Origin: Adiantum capillus-veneris
Taxonomy: Eukaryota > Streptophyta > Polypodiopsida > Polypodiales > Pteridaceae
Length of the DNA: 64,000 nt
Assembly: GCA_014529385.2 (NCBI GenBank)
Contig: CM043967.1
Span: 133,170,682-133,234,681 of the forward strand
Direction of reading: 5' to 3'
A program made the translations under genes and the position numbers. Shown piece by piece: positions 49,401 to 62,700 of the stretch (its first letter is position 1; each line of letters opens with the position of its first letter). A model generated the notes under the pieces. That model was not told the DNA's origin, did no database searches, and worked only from the letters and a program-made list of their open reading frames with translations.

Positions 49401-52400
49401 ATATAAGTTGAATAATGATTGAGCATATAAGCAATAATAGGCTACAAGAGTTGTGAATATAACCCTTTTTTGGGTGGATAGTGTACATGTTTATGGTATC
49501 CACTACATTGGTTGTAAATTAGAGATACAGGAAGATATTGCATGATAGTAAGGTTTGACAATAACTATGATACCACATGAAATTATTATGTCGAAATAAT
49601 AATGATGGCATTGCATGTACTATTGTCTAGTTGGGAAGTGTGAGATAGGATATAAACAATAACATGGCCTACAATGATTATGATACCACGTGTATAGATA
49701 GACATTGTCCATTCTAGTATATAAATCTTTATATATACCTAGACATTCTTACCTATATATAATTAATCCATGGACTTTCCCTTCATATTTCAATACGTGC
49801 GATCTATGAATAAATATTGTATGTAGGATAAAAATGATGCATGCCTACGCCTCTTGACTAGTTGGACACTTAGATATGATATAGTACCGTCAAGAGAGGT
49901 GATGAGCTACAATAATATTTTCGAGCTACGATATAAATAATCCACTGTAATAGTGTCGATACATATATTCTAGCAGCTAGAGAATGAGTTAATTAGCATG
50001 TAACTTGTAAGCTAGGAGATATAAACACTAACCTACAATGATTATGATACCACATGTATAGATAGACAATATTAACATGTACGTAGAATGTCAACATATA
50101 AATATAAATTAATTGATGGACTTGCCCTTCATATTTCAATACATGTGATCTATGAACAAATAATGGGAGATAATAATGATACATGCATGCCTAGGCCTCT
50201 AGTCTAGTTGCACACTAGCTCATATATGATATATTAACATCGAGAGAGATGATGAGCTACAATAATAATTACGAGCTACAATATAAATAATTCACACTCA
50301 TCATTACGATACATATAGTCTAGTAATCGGATAAGGATCTAGCCTATAAACAACAAGCTAGAGTTGTGTGTACACTCATTCCTTGGGTGGATAGTGTACA
50401 TGTTTTTGCTATCCACTAGATAGGATGTAAATTAGTAACTATGATACCATGTGAAATTATTATGTCGATATAATAATGATGGCACTGCATATACTATTGT
50501 CTAGTTGGGAAGTATTGAGATAGGATATAAACAATAACCTGGCCTACAATGATTATGATACCACATGTATAGATAGACAATGTCCATGCTTATATATATA
50601 AAGCTTTGTATATACGTACGTACGGGATAATAATCATACATGCTTAGGCCTCTTGTCTAGTTGGACACTAAGCTATGATATATTAACATCAAGAGAGATG
50701 ATGAGCTACAATAATAACTACGACCTACGATATAAATAATGCACACTAAAAATTACGATACATATAGTCTAGTAATTGGATAACAATCTGGCATATAAAC
50801 AACAAGCTAGAGTTGTTGTGATACTCAGTCTTTGGGTGGCTAGTGTACATGTTTCGTATATCCACTAGATAGGATGTAAATTAGAGATATACAAAGATAG
50901 TGCATGGTAATAAGGTGTGATAGTAATTATGATACCACATGTAATTATTACGATGATCCCAACGATATGTGATGCGATAATAATGATGGTATTCACGTGC
51001 ATATATTGCCTAGCTAGAAAGTAGTGAAAATGGATATAAACCCTAAACCTACAGTAATTATGATCCACATGTATAGATAGTTAATATTAACATGAACGTA
51101 AAATGTCAACATATAGATAACTAATTGACAGACTTGCCTTGAATATTTCAATACATGCAATCTATAAATAAATAATAATGATACATGCATTCCTAGGTCT
51201 CTAGTCTAAAAAAACTCATATATGATATATTAACATCGAAAGAGACAATGAGCTAGAATAATAAGTACAAGCTACGATATAAATAATTCACGCTAATGAA
51301 TATGATACATATAGTCTATAAGTTGAATAATGATTGAGCATATAAGCAATAATAGGCTACAAGAGTTGTGAATATAACCCTTTTTTGGGTGGATAGTGTA
51401 CATGTTTATTGTATCCACTACATTGGTTGTAAATTAGAGATACATGAAGATATTGCATGATAGTAAGGTTTGACGATAACTATGATACCACATGAAATTA
51501 TTATGATGATATAATAATGATGGCACTGCATGTAGTACTGTCTAGTTGGGAAGTAGTGAGATTGGATATAAACAATAACCTGACCTACAATGATTATGAT
51601 ACCACATGTATAGATAGACAATGTCCATGCTTGTATATATAAAGCTAATTTGTATATACGTAGACTGTACCTATATATAATTAATCGATGGAGTTTCCCT
51701 TCATATTTCAATACGTGCGATGTATAAATAAATAATGCATGTGGGATAATAATGATGCATGCCTAGGCCTCTTGACTAGTTGGACACTTAGAGATGATAT
51801 ATTAACATCAAGAGAGGTGATGAGCTACAATAATATTTACAAGCTAGGATACAAATAATGCACTCTAATAGTGACGATACATATATATATTCTAGCTAGA
51901 TAATGAGTTAGCACGTAGCTTGTAAGCTAGGAGATATAAACACTAACCTACAATGATTATGATACCACATGTATAGATCGACAATATTAGCATGTACGTA
52001 GAATGTCAACGTATAGATAATTAATTGATGGACTTGCCCTTCATATTTCAATACATGTGATCTATGAACAAATAATACGAGATAATAATGATACATGCAT
52101 GCCTAGGCCTCTAGTCTAGTTGGACACTAGCCCATATATGATATATTAACATCGAAAAAGACAATGAGCTAGAATCATAAGTACAAGCTACGATATAAAT
52201 AATTCACACTAATGAATATGATACATATAGTCTATAAGATGAATAATGATTGAGCATATAAGCAATAATAGGACACAAGAGTTGTGAATATAACCCTTTA
52301 TTGGGTGGATAGTGTACATGTTTATGGTATCCACTACATTGGTTGTAAATTAGAGATACAGAAAGATATTGCTTGATACTAAGGTTTGACAATAACTATG

Positions 52401-53575
52401 ATACCACATGAAATTATTATGACGATATAATAATGATGGCATTGCATGTACTATTGTCTAGTTGGGAAGTATTGAGATAGGATATAAACAATAACCTGGC
52501 CTACAATGATTATGATACCACATGTATAGATAGACAATGTCCATGCTTATATATATAAATCTTTGTATATACGTACGTAGACTATACCTCTATATAATTA
52601 ATCCACATGGGATCTATGAATAAGTAATGCGGGATAATAATCATACATGCTTAGGCCTCTTGTCTAGTTGGACACTAAGCTATGAAATATTAACATCGAG
52701 AGAGATGATGAGCTACAATAATAACTACGGCCTACGATATAAATAATGCACACTAAAAATTACGATACATATAGTCTAGTAATTGAATAAAAATCTAGCA
52801 TATAAACAACAAGCTAGAGTTGTTGTGATACTCATTCTTTGGGTGGCTAGTGTACATGTTTCGTATATCCACTAGATAGGATGTAAATTAGAGATATACA
52901 AAGATAGTGCATGGTAATAAGGTGTGATAGTAATTATGATACCACATGTAATTATTACGATGATCCCAGCGATATGTGATGCGATAATAATGATGGTATT
53001 CACGTGCATATATTGTCTAGCTAGAAAGTAGTGAAAATGGATATAAACCCTAAACCTACAGTAATTATGATCCACATGTATAGATAGTTAATATTAACAT
53101 GAACGTAAAATGTCAACATATAGATAACTAATTGACAGACTTGCCTTGAATATTTCAATACATGCAATCTATAAATAAATAATAATGATACATGCATTCC
53201 TAGGTCTCTAGTCTAAAAAAACTCATATATGATATATTAACATCGAAAGAGACAATGAGCTAGAATAATAAGTACAAGCTACGATATAAATAATTCACGC
53301 TAATGAATATGATACATATAGTCTATAAGTTGAACAATGATTGAGCATATAAGCAATAATAAGCTACAAGAGTTGTGAATATAACCCTTTTTTGGGTGGA
53401 TAGTGTACATGTTTATGGTATCCACTACATTGGTTGTAAATTAGAGATACATGAAGATATTGCATGATAGTAAGGTTTGACGATCACTATGATACCATAA
53501 GAAATTATTATGATGATATAATAATGATGGCAGTACATGTAGTACTGTCTAGTTGGGAAGTAGTGAGATAGGATA
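46412..53575. repeat. AT-rich satellite with ~1.9-kb higher-order repeat
   Basis: The CCTAGG/CTTAGG marker recurs at 48252, 48755, 49273, 49844, 50190, 50644, 51192, 51762, 52102, 52651 and 53209. Four subunit types alternate in fixed order, told apart by the text after the marker: CTAGTCTGGTTGCACAC (A), CTTGTCTAGTTGGACACTAAG (B), TCTAGTCTAAAAAAAC (C) and CTTGACTAGTTGGACACTTAG (D). Full cycles measure 1938 and 1912 bp. Confidence 0.9.
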
Positions 53576-53725
53576 CACTACAAGAGGCTATTCATATTAG
53601 CGACGCTCACACAGCGACGCTCAAAAGAAAAATTCCCGGCGTCGCTCTGAGCGACGCCGGCTGGGCTAAAAAAAATAACAGAGAGCGCCCAAAAACTCAG
53701 ATCTCAGATCTGAGTTTTTCGGCGC
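53576..53725 (+). mobile_element. CACTA left terminus with subterminal palindromes
   Basis: The terminus reads CACTACAAGAGG, identical over 12 bp to the inverted terminus at 19699 and 35135. The flank is GGATA in satellite. TAGCGACGC motifs follow. Two perfect palindromes lie inside: 53636-53660 (12-bp arms, one-base centre) and 53691-53719 (14-bp arms, one-base centre). No matching right end was found before satellite resumes at about 56790. Confidence 0.8.
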
Positions 53726-53739
53726 CCTCAAGCAAGGAG

Positions 53740-53784
53740 CGGGTAACGCTCTCCCTCTCTCTCTCTCTGTCTCTCTTTCTTCTC

Positions 53785-53827
<43 letters not shown>

Positions 53828-53897
53828 AGAGGAAGGAGAGCCAGGTATGCTCCTTCCCTCTCCTCACTCTCATGTTCCCTTCCCCTCTTTCTCTCTC

Positions 53898-53938
<41 letters not shown>

Positions 53939-53946
53939 AAGTGTTT

Positions 53947-54003
<57 letters not shown>

Positions 54004-54240
54004 TACAAACATAAACAAAAATTCACACACACATACATAAACAAAGAATGCACACACACATTGAAAGAGGAAAAGAGAGAGAGAGCATGCATAAACAAAA
54101 AACGCACACATTGAGAGAGGAAAAGAGAGAGAGAACATGCATAAACAAAAAACGCACACATTGAGAGAGGAAAAGAGAGAGAAAACATGCATAAACAAAA
54201 AAACGCACACACATTGAGAGAGAAAGAGAGAGAAACTAAT
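53740..54240. repeat. Microsatellites and a 50-bp minisatellite
   Basis: CT, CA and GA runs to about 54000, then about four units of a 50-bp repeat (CATGCATAAACAAAAAACGC start points at 54086, 54136 and 54186, with a diverged one near 54036). Frames here are artefacts. Confidence 0.88.
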
Positions 54241-54241
54241 T

Positions 54242-54580
54242 TAACGTCGTAGGAAGAGTCACTTACATGACTTGAAATAGAGTCACTTACAAGATCTTGC
54301 AAAGTAGTTTTTTCTTGAGGTTGAAGATTGTATTCTAGAGCTTCACTTTGTGAGGTCATGCTCACATTCTGTGAAGTATGAAAGCTTGGTAATGTTATAT
54401 TCTTTGGAAGACCAACCTACCAAAGCATACCTATGGGCCACTGACCTTATGCCTATTTCATTCCAACCTTCAATAGTAAGGTATAAGATAAGCTTACCAT
54501 TGATACAATTGAAAAAAATAGACTCTGTGTACTGGGATGTACCACTGAATCTTTCTACAAAATCAACCACTAGTGGTGTG
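54242..54580 (-). pseudogene. Exon-like fragment, unknown protein, minus strand
   Basis: The minus-strand frame reads MVDFVERFSGTSQYTESIFF, then LTIEGWNEIGIRSVAHRYAL, and on to SEALEYNLQPQEKTTLQDLV. It looks like a real protein rather than repeat shadow. Two donor-like GTAAGTGA sites lie at its end (about 54290 and 54267). Upstream on the minus strand another donor-like GTAAGTTC sits near 54672. This is probably a piece of a captured host gene or of a transposon ORF; the family was not recognised. Confidence 0.35.
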
Positions 54581-54675
54581 CATGTCCCATGTCATCACCT
54601 TATTAAGCTCAAAGTTCAAATCAGGAAAGCTGGAAGCAAAATTAAAAGAATCTCAATCAAAATAAGAACTTACGT

Positions 54676-55087
54676 TCAAGGAAATATGAGCAGAAAGCAA
54701 CACTCGAGAAAATGCATGCCTGGCATAGCGTGTTTTAGAAGCCATCGTTTCCTTGAACCGCTGCAAAGAGATTGTAATATGGTAACCACTGCAGAGAGCT
54801 CGTAATACAACTTGCTCGCTAAACCACTGGAGAGAGCTTCAACTTGCTGGCTGAACCACTGCAGAGAGCTTGTAATACGAGACCTCAAGTGAGAGAATGT
54901 AGCCGCCCCATGGGAGGTATGAAGGTGAAGCTGAGGGTGGCTGAGACAATGAGTAGATGCAAATTCTTTGTCAATAAAGCTCAACAGGCTTTCAAGTTGA
55001 ACCACTTACATGGGGAATATATAGAGGAGGAGCAGAATGTTCAAGCTGCATGGGCGCACTCATATGCAAATACGCAGGGGCTATTGG

Positions 55088-55090
<3 letters not shown>
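54676..55090. other. Low-complexity coding-like patch with short repeats
   Basis: The phrase ACCACTGCAGAGAGCT recurs in variants at about 54787, 54825 and 54856. Overlapping frames on both strands (minus 55005-54676, plus 54844-55092) make the coding strand undecidable; it may be a further exon of the fragment above. Confidence 0.3.

Positions 55091-55091
<1 letters not shown>

Positions 55092-55180
<89 letters not shown>
55092..55180 (+). repeat. (GA)n microsatellite
   Basis: Uninterrupted GA run of about 88 bp. Confidence 0.95.
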
Positions 55181-55183
<3 letters not shown>

Positions 55184-55439
55184 CACAAGCGGGAGATTAG
55201 CATGAGCACCAAATAAACCAGTAAGTGTGTGTGTGTTTTGGGGGGGGGGGAATTGGGCGGTAATCATCCAGATTCTAGCTGTGTACTTGACCATGTTTGT
55301 GTGTGTGTGTGTGCGCACGTGCGGCTTGGTGGGTCGGTGGGAATCGTCAGTGGCTGCATTACATCGTTACACGCAGTCTGGATTGGGAATCCTAAATCCT
55401 TAATATGGTATAAGCTTAAAGATCTCTCCAGAGGAGTCC

Positions 55440-55562
55440 AGACTCCAGTGGCGCCGCCTGTGCACAGCCGCAGCTGAGAGATCTAGACCTGGCTTTCTCT
55501 GCAGCCGCAGCTTAGAGAGAGAAGCTGAAGAAGCAGAAGAAGAGAATATTTATGTGCCGCAG

Positions 55563-55651
<89 letters not shown>

Positions 55652-56290
55652 GCTGGCCATTTGGGCGGGACAAGGCGAGTAGTGGGACCTGGGTCTGTTC
55701 AAGGTAGTAGCGCACAGCCAACATTGATTGAAGCATGATGTCGGTGGCAGCTAGCACCATGTGGAGACAGAGCAGAGTTCGGGAAAAATCAATTTTCAAA
55801 CCATACAAAATTTCCTTCCTTGAGTCTGCCTAAAGGAAATTTAAAAAATAAGGGGTATTTTTTGGGTTTTTACACTATTTTTCTCTAATTTGGGGCGGAA
55901 TTTTTCCTCCTCCCCTTGTCCTCAACCGGCATTTTTGAAAATTGGAAACAACACGATATTAAGCTGAAACACATTTTTCCCGAACACTGAGACAGAGGGA
56001 AAAAGAGTGAGGATTTGAGGTGCGCACTAGAGTCTGCCGCCTGCACACAACCGCACCATGGAGACTCGAGAGAGACCTGCTTCTTGTGATACATTTGCTT
56101 TTTGACGAATTTGTCCCTTGATTGGTGGGGTGGCCCACAATAGCGAGCTGGGGGGAGGACAATTTTCAACTTTCAGGGGTAGTTTCTCCCGCCCTCGATT
56201 CCTATTTGTTGATCTGCCTGGCTGTCGAGTCTCAATAGAGTCCGACCAGTATTCGGGAAAAATCATTTTTCCACAATGCATATCCCCCCT
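55440..56290 (-). repeat. Diverged inverted relative of the 27.4-28.3 kb segment
   Basis: Read on the minus strand it gives the same order of landmarks as 27370-28340: TCTATTGAG next to ATTCGGAC/GTCGGAC, then GGTGCTAGCTGCCACC, ATGCTTCAATCAATGTTG, CCGCCCAAATGGCCA, a CT/CA microsatellite (55564-55648) and CAGCTGCGGCACA. Similarity is clearly lower than between units 1 and 2, so this is an older, independent copy of the same repeat family. Confidence 0.75.
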
Positions 56291-56790
56291 GACCGCCAAA
56301 TTAAAATATGCCAACGTACCAATATGCCTACTACACACATTAAATTGAGTTTTCTAACCTTCAAATTGAGGTTTTCCAAGCTCAATAAAAAAGTAAATTG
56401 AGGCTTTTTAATCTTCAATTTTAAAATGTAGAGAAAAACCTCAAAATTTCTAATTTTTTATGCATAATTACACTCAACCTAGGTGTTTTCATAGGACTAC
56501 CCTCCTACCCCGCTCACATGCACCTGACTTGAAATTGGAGTGCTCGAAATTGCAACCCTTCCCATGCTTCCTCAAATGTCCCAAGCTACAACTCAAAATA
56601 AGGAGACAAGATTACTTTCTGACTCTGCACTACATAGCCAACATGCACCAGCTAGTGGGGATGCTCAATCGAAGAGAGCCTTGCTAGAAGTTGGAACGTA
56701 TAGGGTCGAGCTTCCAATAAGAAAGAAGTCATGAATCTGCTTAATGGCCTTATAAGTATCTTCTTCTTAGCCAAGAAATGCCCAAGAAAA
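56291..56790. other. Non-coding right part of the insertion
   Basis: Repeated AAATTGAGG and TTTTCAA-type phrases (56340-56430), then about 300 bp with no recognised feature until satellite resumes at GCCTCTAGTCTAGTTGAAC. Confidence 0.5.
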
Positions 56791-56799
56791 TTAAAGAAT

Positions 56800-59700
56800 A
56801 AAGCCTCTAGTCTAGTTGAACACAAAGATATGATATATTAACATCGAGAGAGATGGTGAGCTACAATAATAGCTACGAGCTATGATATAAATAATGCACA
56901 CTAATATGTACTATACATATAGTCTAGTCTGTGAGGTGATAATACTCATAGTACTACATGCATTGTCTAGTTGAAAAATAGTGACGTAGTCTAGTTGAAA
57001 ACTCATATATGATATATTAACATTGAAAGAGACGATGAGATAGAATAATAAGTTCAAGCTACAAATAATTCACGCTAATAATAAATATGATACATATATT
57101 GTAGTTGAATAATAATTGAGCATACAAGCAGTAGAAGGCTAGCAGAGTTGTTAATATAACCCTTTTTTGGGTGGATAGTGTACATGTTCTTGATATCCAC
57201 TACATTGGGTGTAGATTAGAGATATACGAAGATAGTGCATGATAATAAGTTTTTACAATAATTATGATACCACATGAAATTATTATGACGATTTAATAAT
57301 GATGGCAGTACTGCATATACTATTGTCTAGTTGGGAAGTAGTGAGATAGGATATAAACAATAACCTCGCCTACAATGATTATGATACCACATGTATAGAT
57401 AGACAATGTCCATGCTTGTATATATAAAGCTTTGTATATACGTAGACTGTACATATATATAATTAATCGATGGACTTTCCCTTCATATTTCAATACGTGC
57501 AATCTATGAATAAATAATGCATGTAGGATAATAATGATGCACGTGTTGGCCTCTTGACTAGTTGGACACTCAGATATGATACATTAACATCGAGAGAGGT
57601 GATGAGCTAAAATAATATTTACGTGCTACGATATAAATAATGCACTCTAATAGTTACGATACATATAGTATAGGGAGATAATGAGTTAGCATGTAACTTG
57701 TAAGTTAGAAGATATAAACACTAACATACAATGATTACGATACCACATGTATAGATAGACAATATTAACATGTACATAAAATGTCAACTTATAGATAATT
57801 AATTGATGGACTTGCCCTTCATATTTCAATACATGCGATCTATGAACAAATAATGTGAGGTAATAATGATACATGCATGCCTAGGCCTCTAGTCTAGTTG
57901 GACACTCATATATGATATATTAACATCGAGAGAGATGATGAGCTACAATAATAATTACGACGATATAAATAATTCACACTAACAAATATGATAAATATAG
58001 TCTAGTTGAATAATGATTGAGCATATAAGGAATAATAGGCGACAAGAGTTGTGAATATAACCCTTTTTTGGGTGGATAGTGTACACGTTTCTAATATCCA
58101 CTACATTGGGTGGAAGTTAGAGATATAGGAACGTAGTGCATGATAATAAGGTTTGGCAATAACTATGATACCACATGAAATTATTATGACGATATAATAA
58201 TGATGGCACTGCATGTATTGTCTAGTTAGGAAGTAGTGAGATAGGATATACACAATAACCTAGCCTACGATGATTATGATACCACATGTATAGATAGACA
58301 ATGTCCATGCTTATATATATGAAGATTTGTATATACATAGACTGTCAATTACCTATATATTATTAATTGATAGCCTTGCCCTTCATATTTCAATACGTGT
58401 GATCTTTGATTAAATAATCTATGCAAGATAATAATGATGCATGCCTAGGCCTCTTCACTAGTTGGACACTCAGGTATGATATATTGATATCCAGAAGAGG
58501 TGATGAGCCACATCAATTTTTGCGAGGTACGATATAAATAACGCACTCTAATAGTTACGACACTGATATCTGATGCGATAATAATGATAGTATTCACGTA
58601 CATATATTGTCTAGCTAGAAAGTAGTGAAAATGGATATAGACCCTAAACCTACAGTAACTGTGATCCACATGTATAGATTGACAATATTAACATGTACGT
58701 AGAATGTCAACTTATAGATAAGTAATTGACAGACTTTCCTTGAATATTTCAATACATGCGAACTATAAATAAATAATGTGAGATAATAATGATACATGCA
58801 TGCCTAGGCCTCTAGTCTAGTTGAAAACTCATATATAATATATTAACATCGAAAGAGACGATCAGCTAGAATAATAAGTTGAAGCTACGATATAAATAAT
58901 CATGCTAATAATAAATATGATACATATATCTAGTTGAATAATAATTGAGCATACAAGCAATAGAAGCCTAGAAGAGTTGTTAATATAACCCTTTTTTGGG
59001 TGGATAGTGTACATGTTCTTGATATCCACTAGATTGGGTGTAAATTAGAGATATACGAAGATAGTGCATGATAATAAGGTTTGACAATAACTATTATACC
59101 GCATGAAATTATAATGACGATATAATAATGATGGCACTACATATACTATTGTCTAGTTGGGAAGTGGTGAGATAGGATATAAACAATAACCTCGCCTACA
59201 ATGATTATGATACCACATGTATAAATAGACAATGTCCATGCTTGTATATATAAAGCTTTGTATATAAGTAGATTGTACCTATATATAATTAATCGATGAA
59301 CTTTCCCTTCATATTTCAATATGTGCAATCTATGAATAAATAATGCATGTAGGATAATAATGATGCATGCCAAGGCCTCTTGACTAGTTGGACACTCAGA
59401 TATGATACCTTAACATCCAGAGAGGTGATGAGCTACAATAATATTTACGTGCTACGATATAAATAATGCACTCTAATAGTTACGATACATATAGTCTAGC
59501 TAGATGATGAGTTAGCATGTGACTTGTAAGCTAGAATATATAAACACTAATTATGACACCACATGTATAGATAGACAATATTAACATGTACTAGAATGTC
59601 AACTTATAGATATACATATGATGGACTTGCCCTTCATATTTCAATACATGCGATCTATGAATAAATAACGCGAGATAATAATGATACACGCATGCCTAGC

Positions 59701-62700
59701 CCTCTAATCTAATTGGACACTCATATATGACATATTAACATTGAGAGAGATGATGAGCTACAATAACAGGTACAAGCTACGGTATAAATAATTCACACTA
59801 ATAAATATGATACATATAGTCTAGTTGAATAATGGTTGAGCATATAAGCAATAATAGGCTAGAAGAGTTGTGAATATAACCCTTTTTTGGGTGGATAGTG
59901 TACATGTTTCTAATATCCAGTACATTGGTTGTAAATTGGAGATATAGGAAGATAGTGCATGATAGTAAGGTTTGATAATAACTATGATACCACATGAGAT
60001 TATTATGACGATATAATTATGATGGCATTGCATGCATGTCCTATTGTCTAGTTGGGAAGTGTGAGATAGGATATAAACAATAACATAGCCTACAATGATT
60101 ATGATACCACATGTATAGATAGACATTGTCCATGCTAGTATATATAAATAATGTACACTAATAATTATGATACATTTAGTCTAGTAATTGGATAACGATC
60201 TAGAATATAAACAACAAGCTAGAGTTGTTGTGATACTCATTCTTTGGGTGGATAGTGTACATGCTTTTGATATCCACTAGACAGGATGTAAATTAGAAAT
60301 ATAAGAGGATAGTGCATGATAATAAGGTGTGATAATAATTATGATACCGCATGTATTTATAACGATGGTCCGAACGATATGTGATGCAATAATAATGATA
60401 GTATTCATGTGCATATATTGTCTAGCTAGAAAGTAGTGAAAATGGATATAAACCCTAAACGTACAGTAATTATGATCCACATATATAGATAGACAATATT
60501 AACATGTAAGTAGAATGACAACAATAATAGGCTAGAAGAGTCGTGAATATAACCCTTTTTTGGGTGGATAGTGTACATGTTTCTAATATCCAGTACATTG
60601 GTTGTAAATTGGAGATATAGGAAGATAGTGCAAGATAGTAAGGTTTGATAATAACTATATTACCACATGAAATTATTATGAAGATATAATAATGATGGCA
60701 TTGCATGCATGTACTATTGTCTAGTTGGGAAGTGTGAAATAGGATATAAACAATAACATGGCCTACAATATTTATGATACCACATGTATAGATAGACATT
60801 AACCATGCTAGTATATATAAACCTTTTTATATACCTAGATTGTATTACCTATATATAATTAATCATGGAATTGCCCTTCATATTTCAATACGTGCGATCT
60901 ATGAATAATTATTGTATGTAGGATAAAAATGATGCATGCCTAGGCCTCGTGACTAGTTAGACACTTAGATATGATATATTAACATCGAGAGAGGTGGTGA
61001 GCTACAATAATATTTTGGAGCTACAATATAAATAAAGCACTCTAATAGTAACGATACGTATAGTCTAGCTAAATAATGAGTTAGCATGTAACTTGTAAGC
61101 TAGGAGGTATAAACACTAAGCTACAATGATTATGATACCACATGTATAGATAGACAATATTAACATGTACATAGAAAGTCAACTTTTAGATAATTAATGA
61201 ATGGACTTGCCCTTCATATTTCAATACATGCGATCTATGAACAAATAATGTGAGATAATAATGATACATGCATGCCTAGGCCTCTAGAGTCTAGTTAAAC
61301 ACTCATATATGATATATTAACATTGAGAGAGATGATGAGCTACAATAATAATTACGAGCTATGATATAAACAATTCACACTAATAAATATGCTATATATA
61401 GTCTAGTTGAATAATGATTGAGCATATAAGCAATGATAGGCTAGCAGAGTTGTGAATATAACCTTTTTTTGGGTGGCTAGTTTCGTATATCCACTAGATA
61501 GGATGTAAATTAGCGATATACGAAGATAGTGCATGGTAATAAAGTGTGACAATAATTATGATACCACATGTAATTATTACGATGATCCCAACGATATGTG
61601 ATGCGATAATAATGATGGTATTCACGTGCATATATTGTCTAGCTAGAAAGTAGTGAAAATGGATATAAACCCTAAACCTACAGTAATTATGATCCACATG
61701 TATAAATAGTTAATATTAACATGTACGTACAATGTCAACATATAGATAACTAATTGACAGACTTGCCTTGAATATTTCAATACATGCAATCTATAAATAA
61801 ATAATAATGATACATGCATGCCTAGGTCTCTAGTCTAAAAAAACTCATATATGATATATTAACATCGAAAGACACAATGAGCTACAATAATAAGTACAAG
61901 CTACGATATAAATAATTCACGCTAATAAATATGATACATATAGTCTATAAGTTGAATAATGATTGAGCATATAAGCAATAATAGGCTACAAGAGTTGTGA
62001 ATATAACCCTTTTTTGGGTGGATAGTGTACATGTTTCTCATAACCACTACATTGGGTGTAATTTAGAGATATAGGAACGTAGCGCATGATAATAAGGTAT
62101 GACAATAACTGTGATACCACATGAAATTATAATAATGATATAATAATGATGGCACTGCATGTAGTACTGTCTAGTTGGGAAGTAGTGAGATAGGATATAA
62201 ACAATAACCTGGCCTACAATGATTATGATACCACATGTATAGATAGACAATGTCCATGCATGTATATATAAATCTTTGTATATACGTACATAGACTATAC
62301 CTATATATAATTAATCCATGGACTTGCCCATTATATTTCAATATGTGTGATCTATAAATAAATAATGTATGTAGGATAATAATGATGCATGCCTAGGCCT
62401 CTTCACTATTTGGACACTTAGAGATGTTATATTAACATCAAGAGAGGTGATGAGCTACAATAATATTTACAAGCTACGATAGAAATAATGCACTCTAATA
62501 GTGACGATACATATATTCTAGCTAGCTAATGAGTTAGCATGTAACTTGTAAGCTAGGAGATATCAACACTAACCTACAATGATTATGATACCACATGTAT
62601 AGATCGACAATATTAGCATGTACGTAGAATGTCAACTTATAGATAATTAATTGATGGACTTGCCCTTCATATTTCAATACAGGCGATCTATGAACAAATA

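Noticed and set aside
46412-53575. CRISPR-like array
   Set aside because: Repeats are hundreds of bases long without short unique spacers, and the sequence is plant nuclear.
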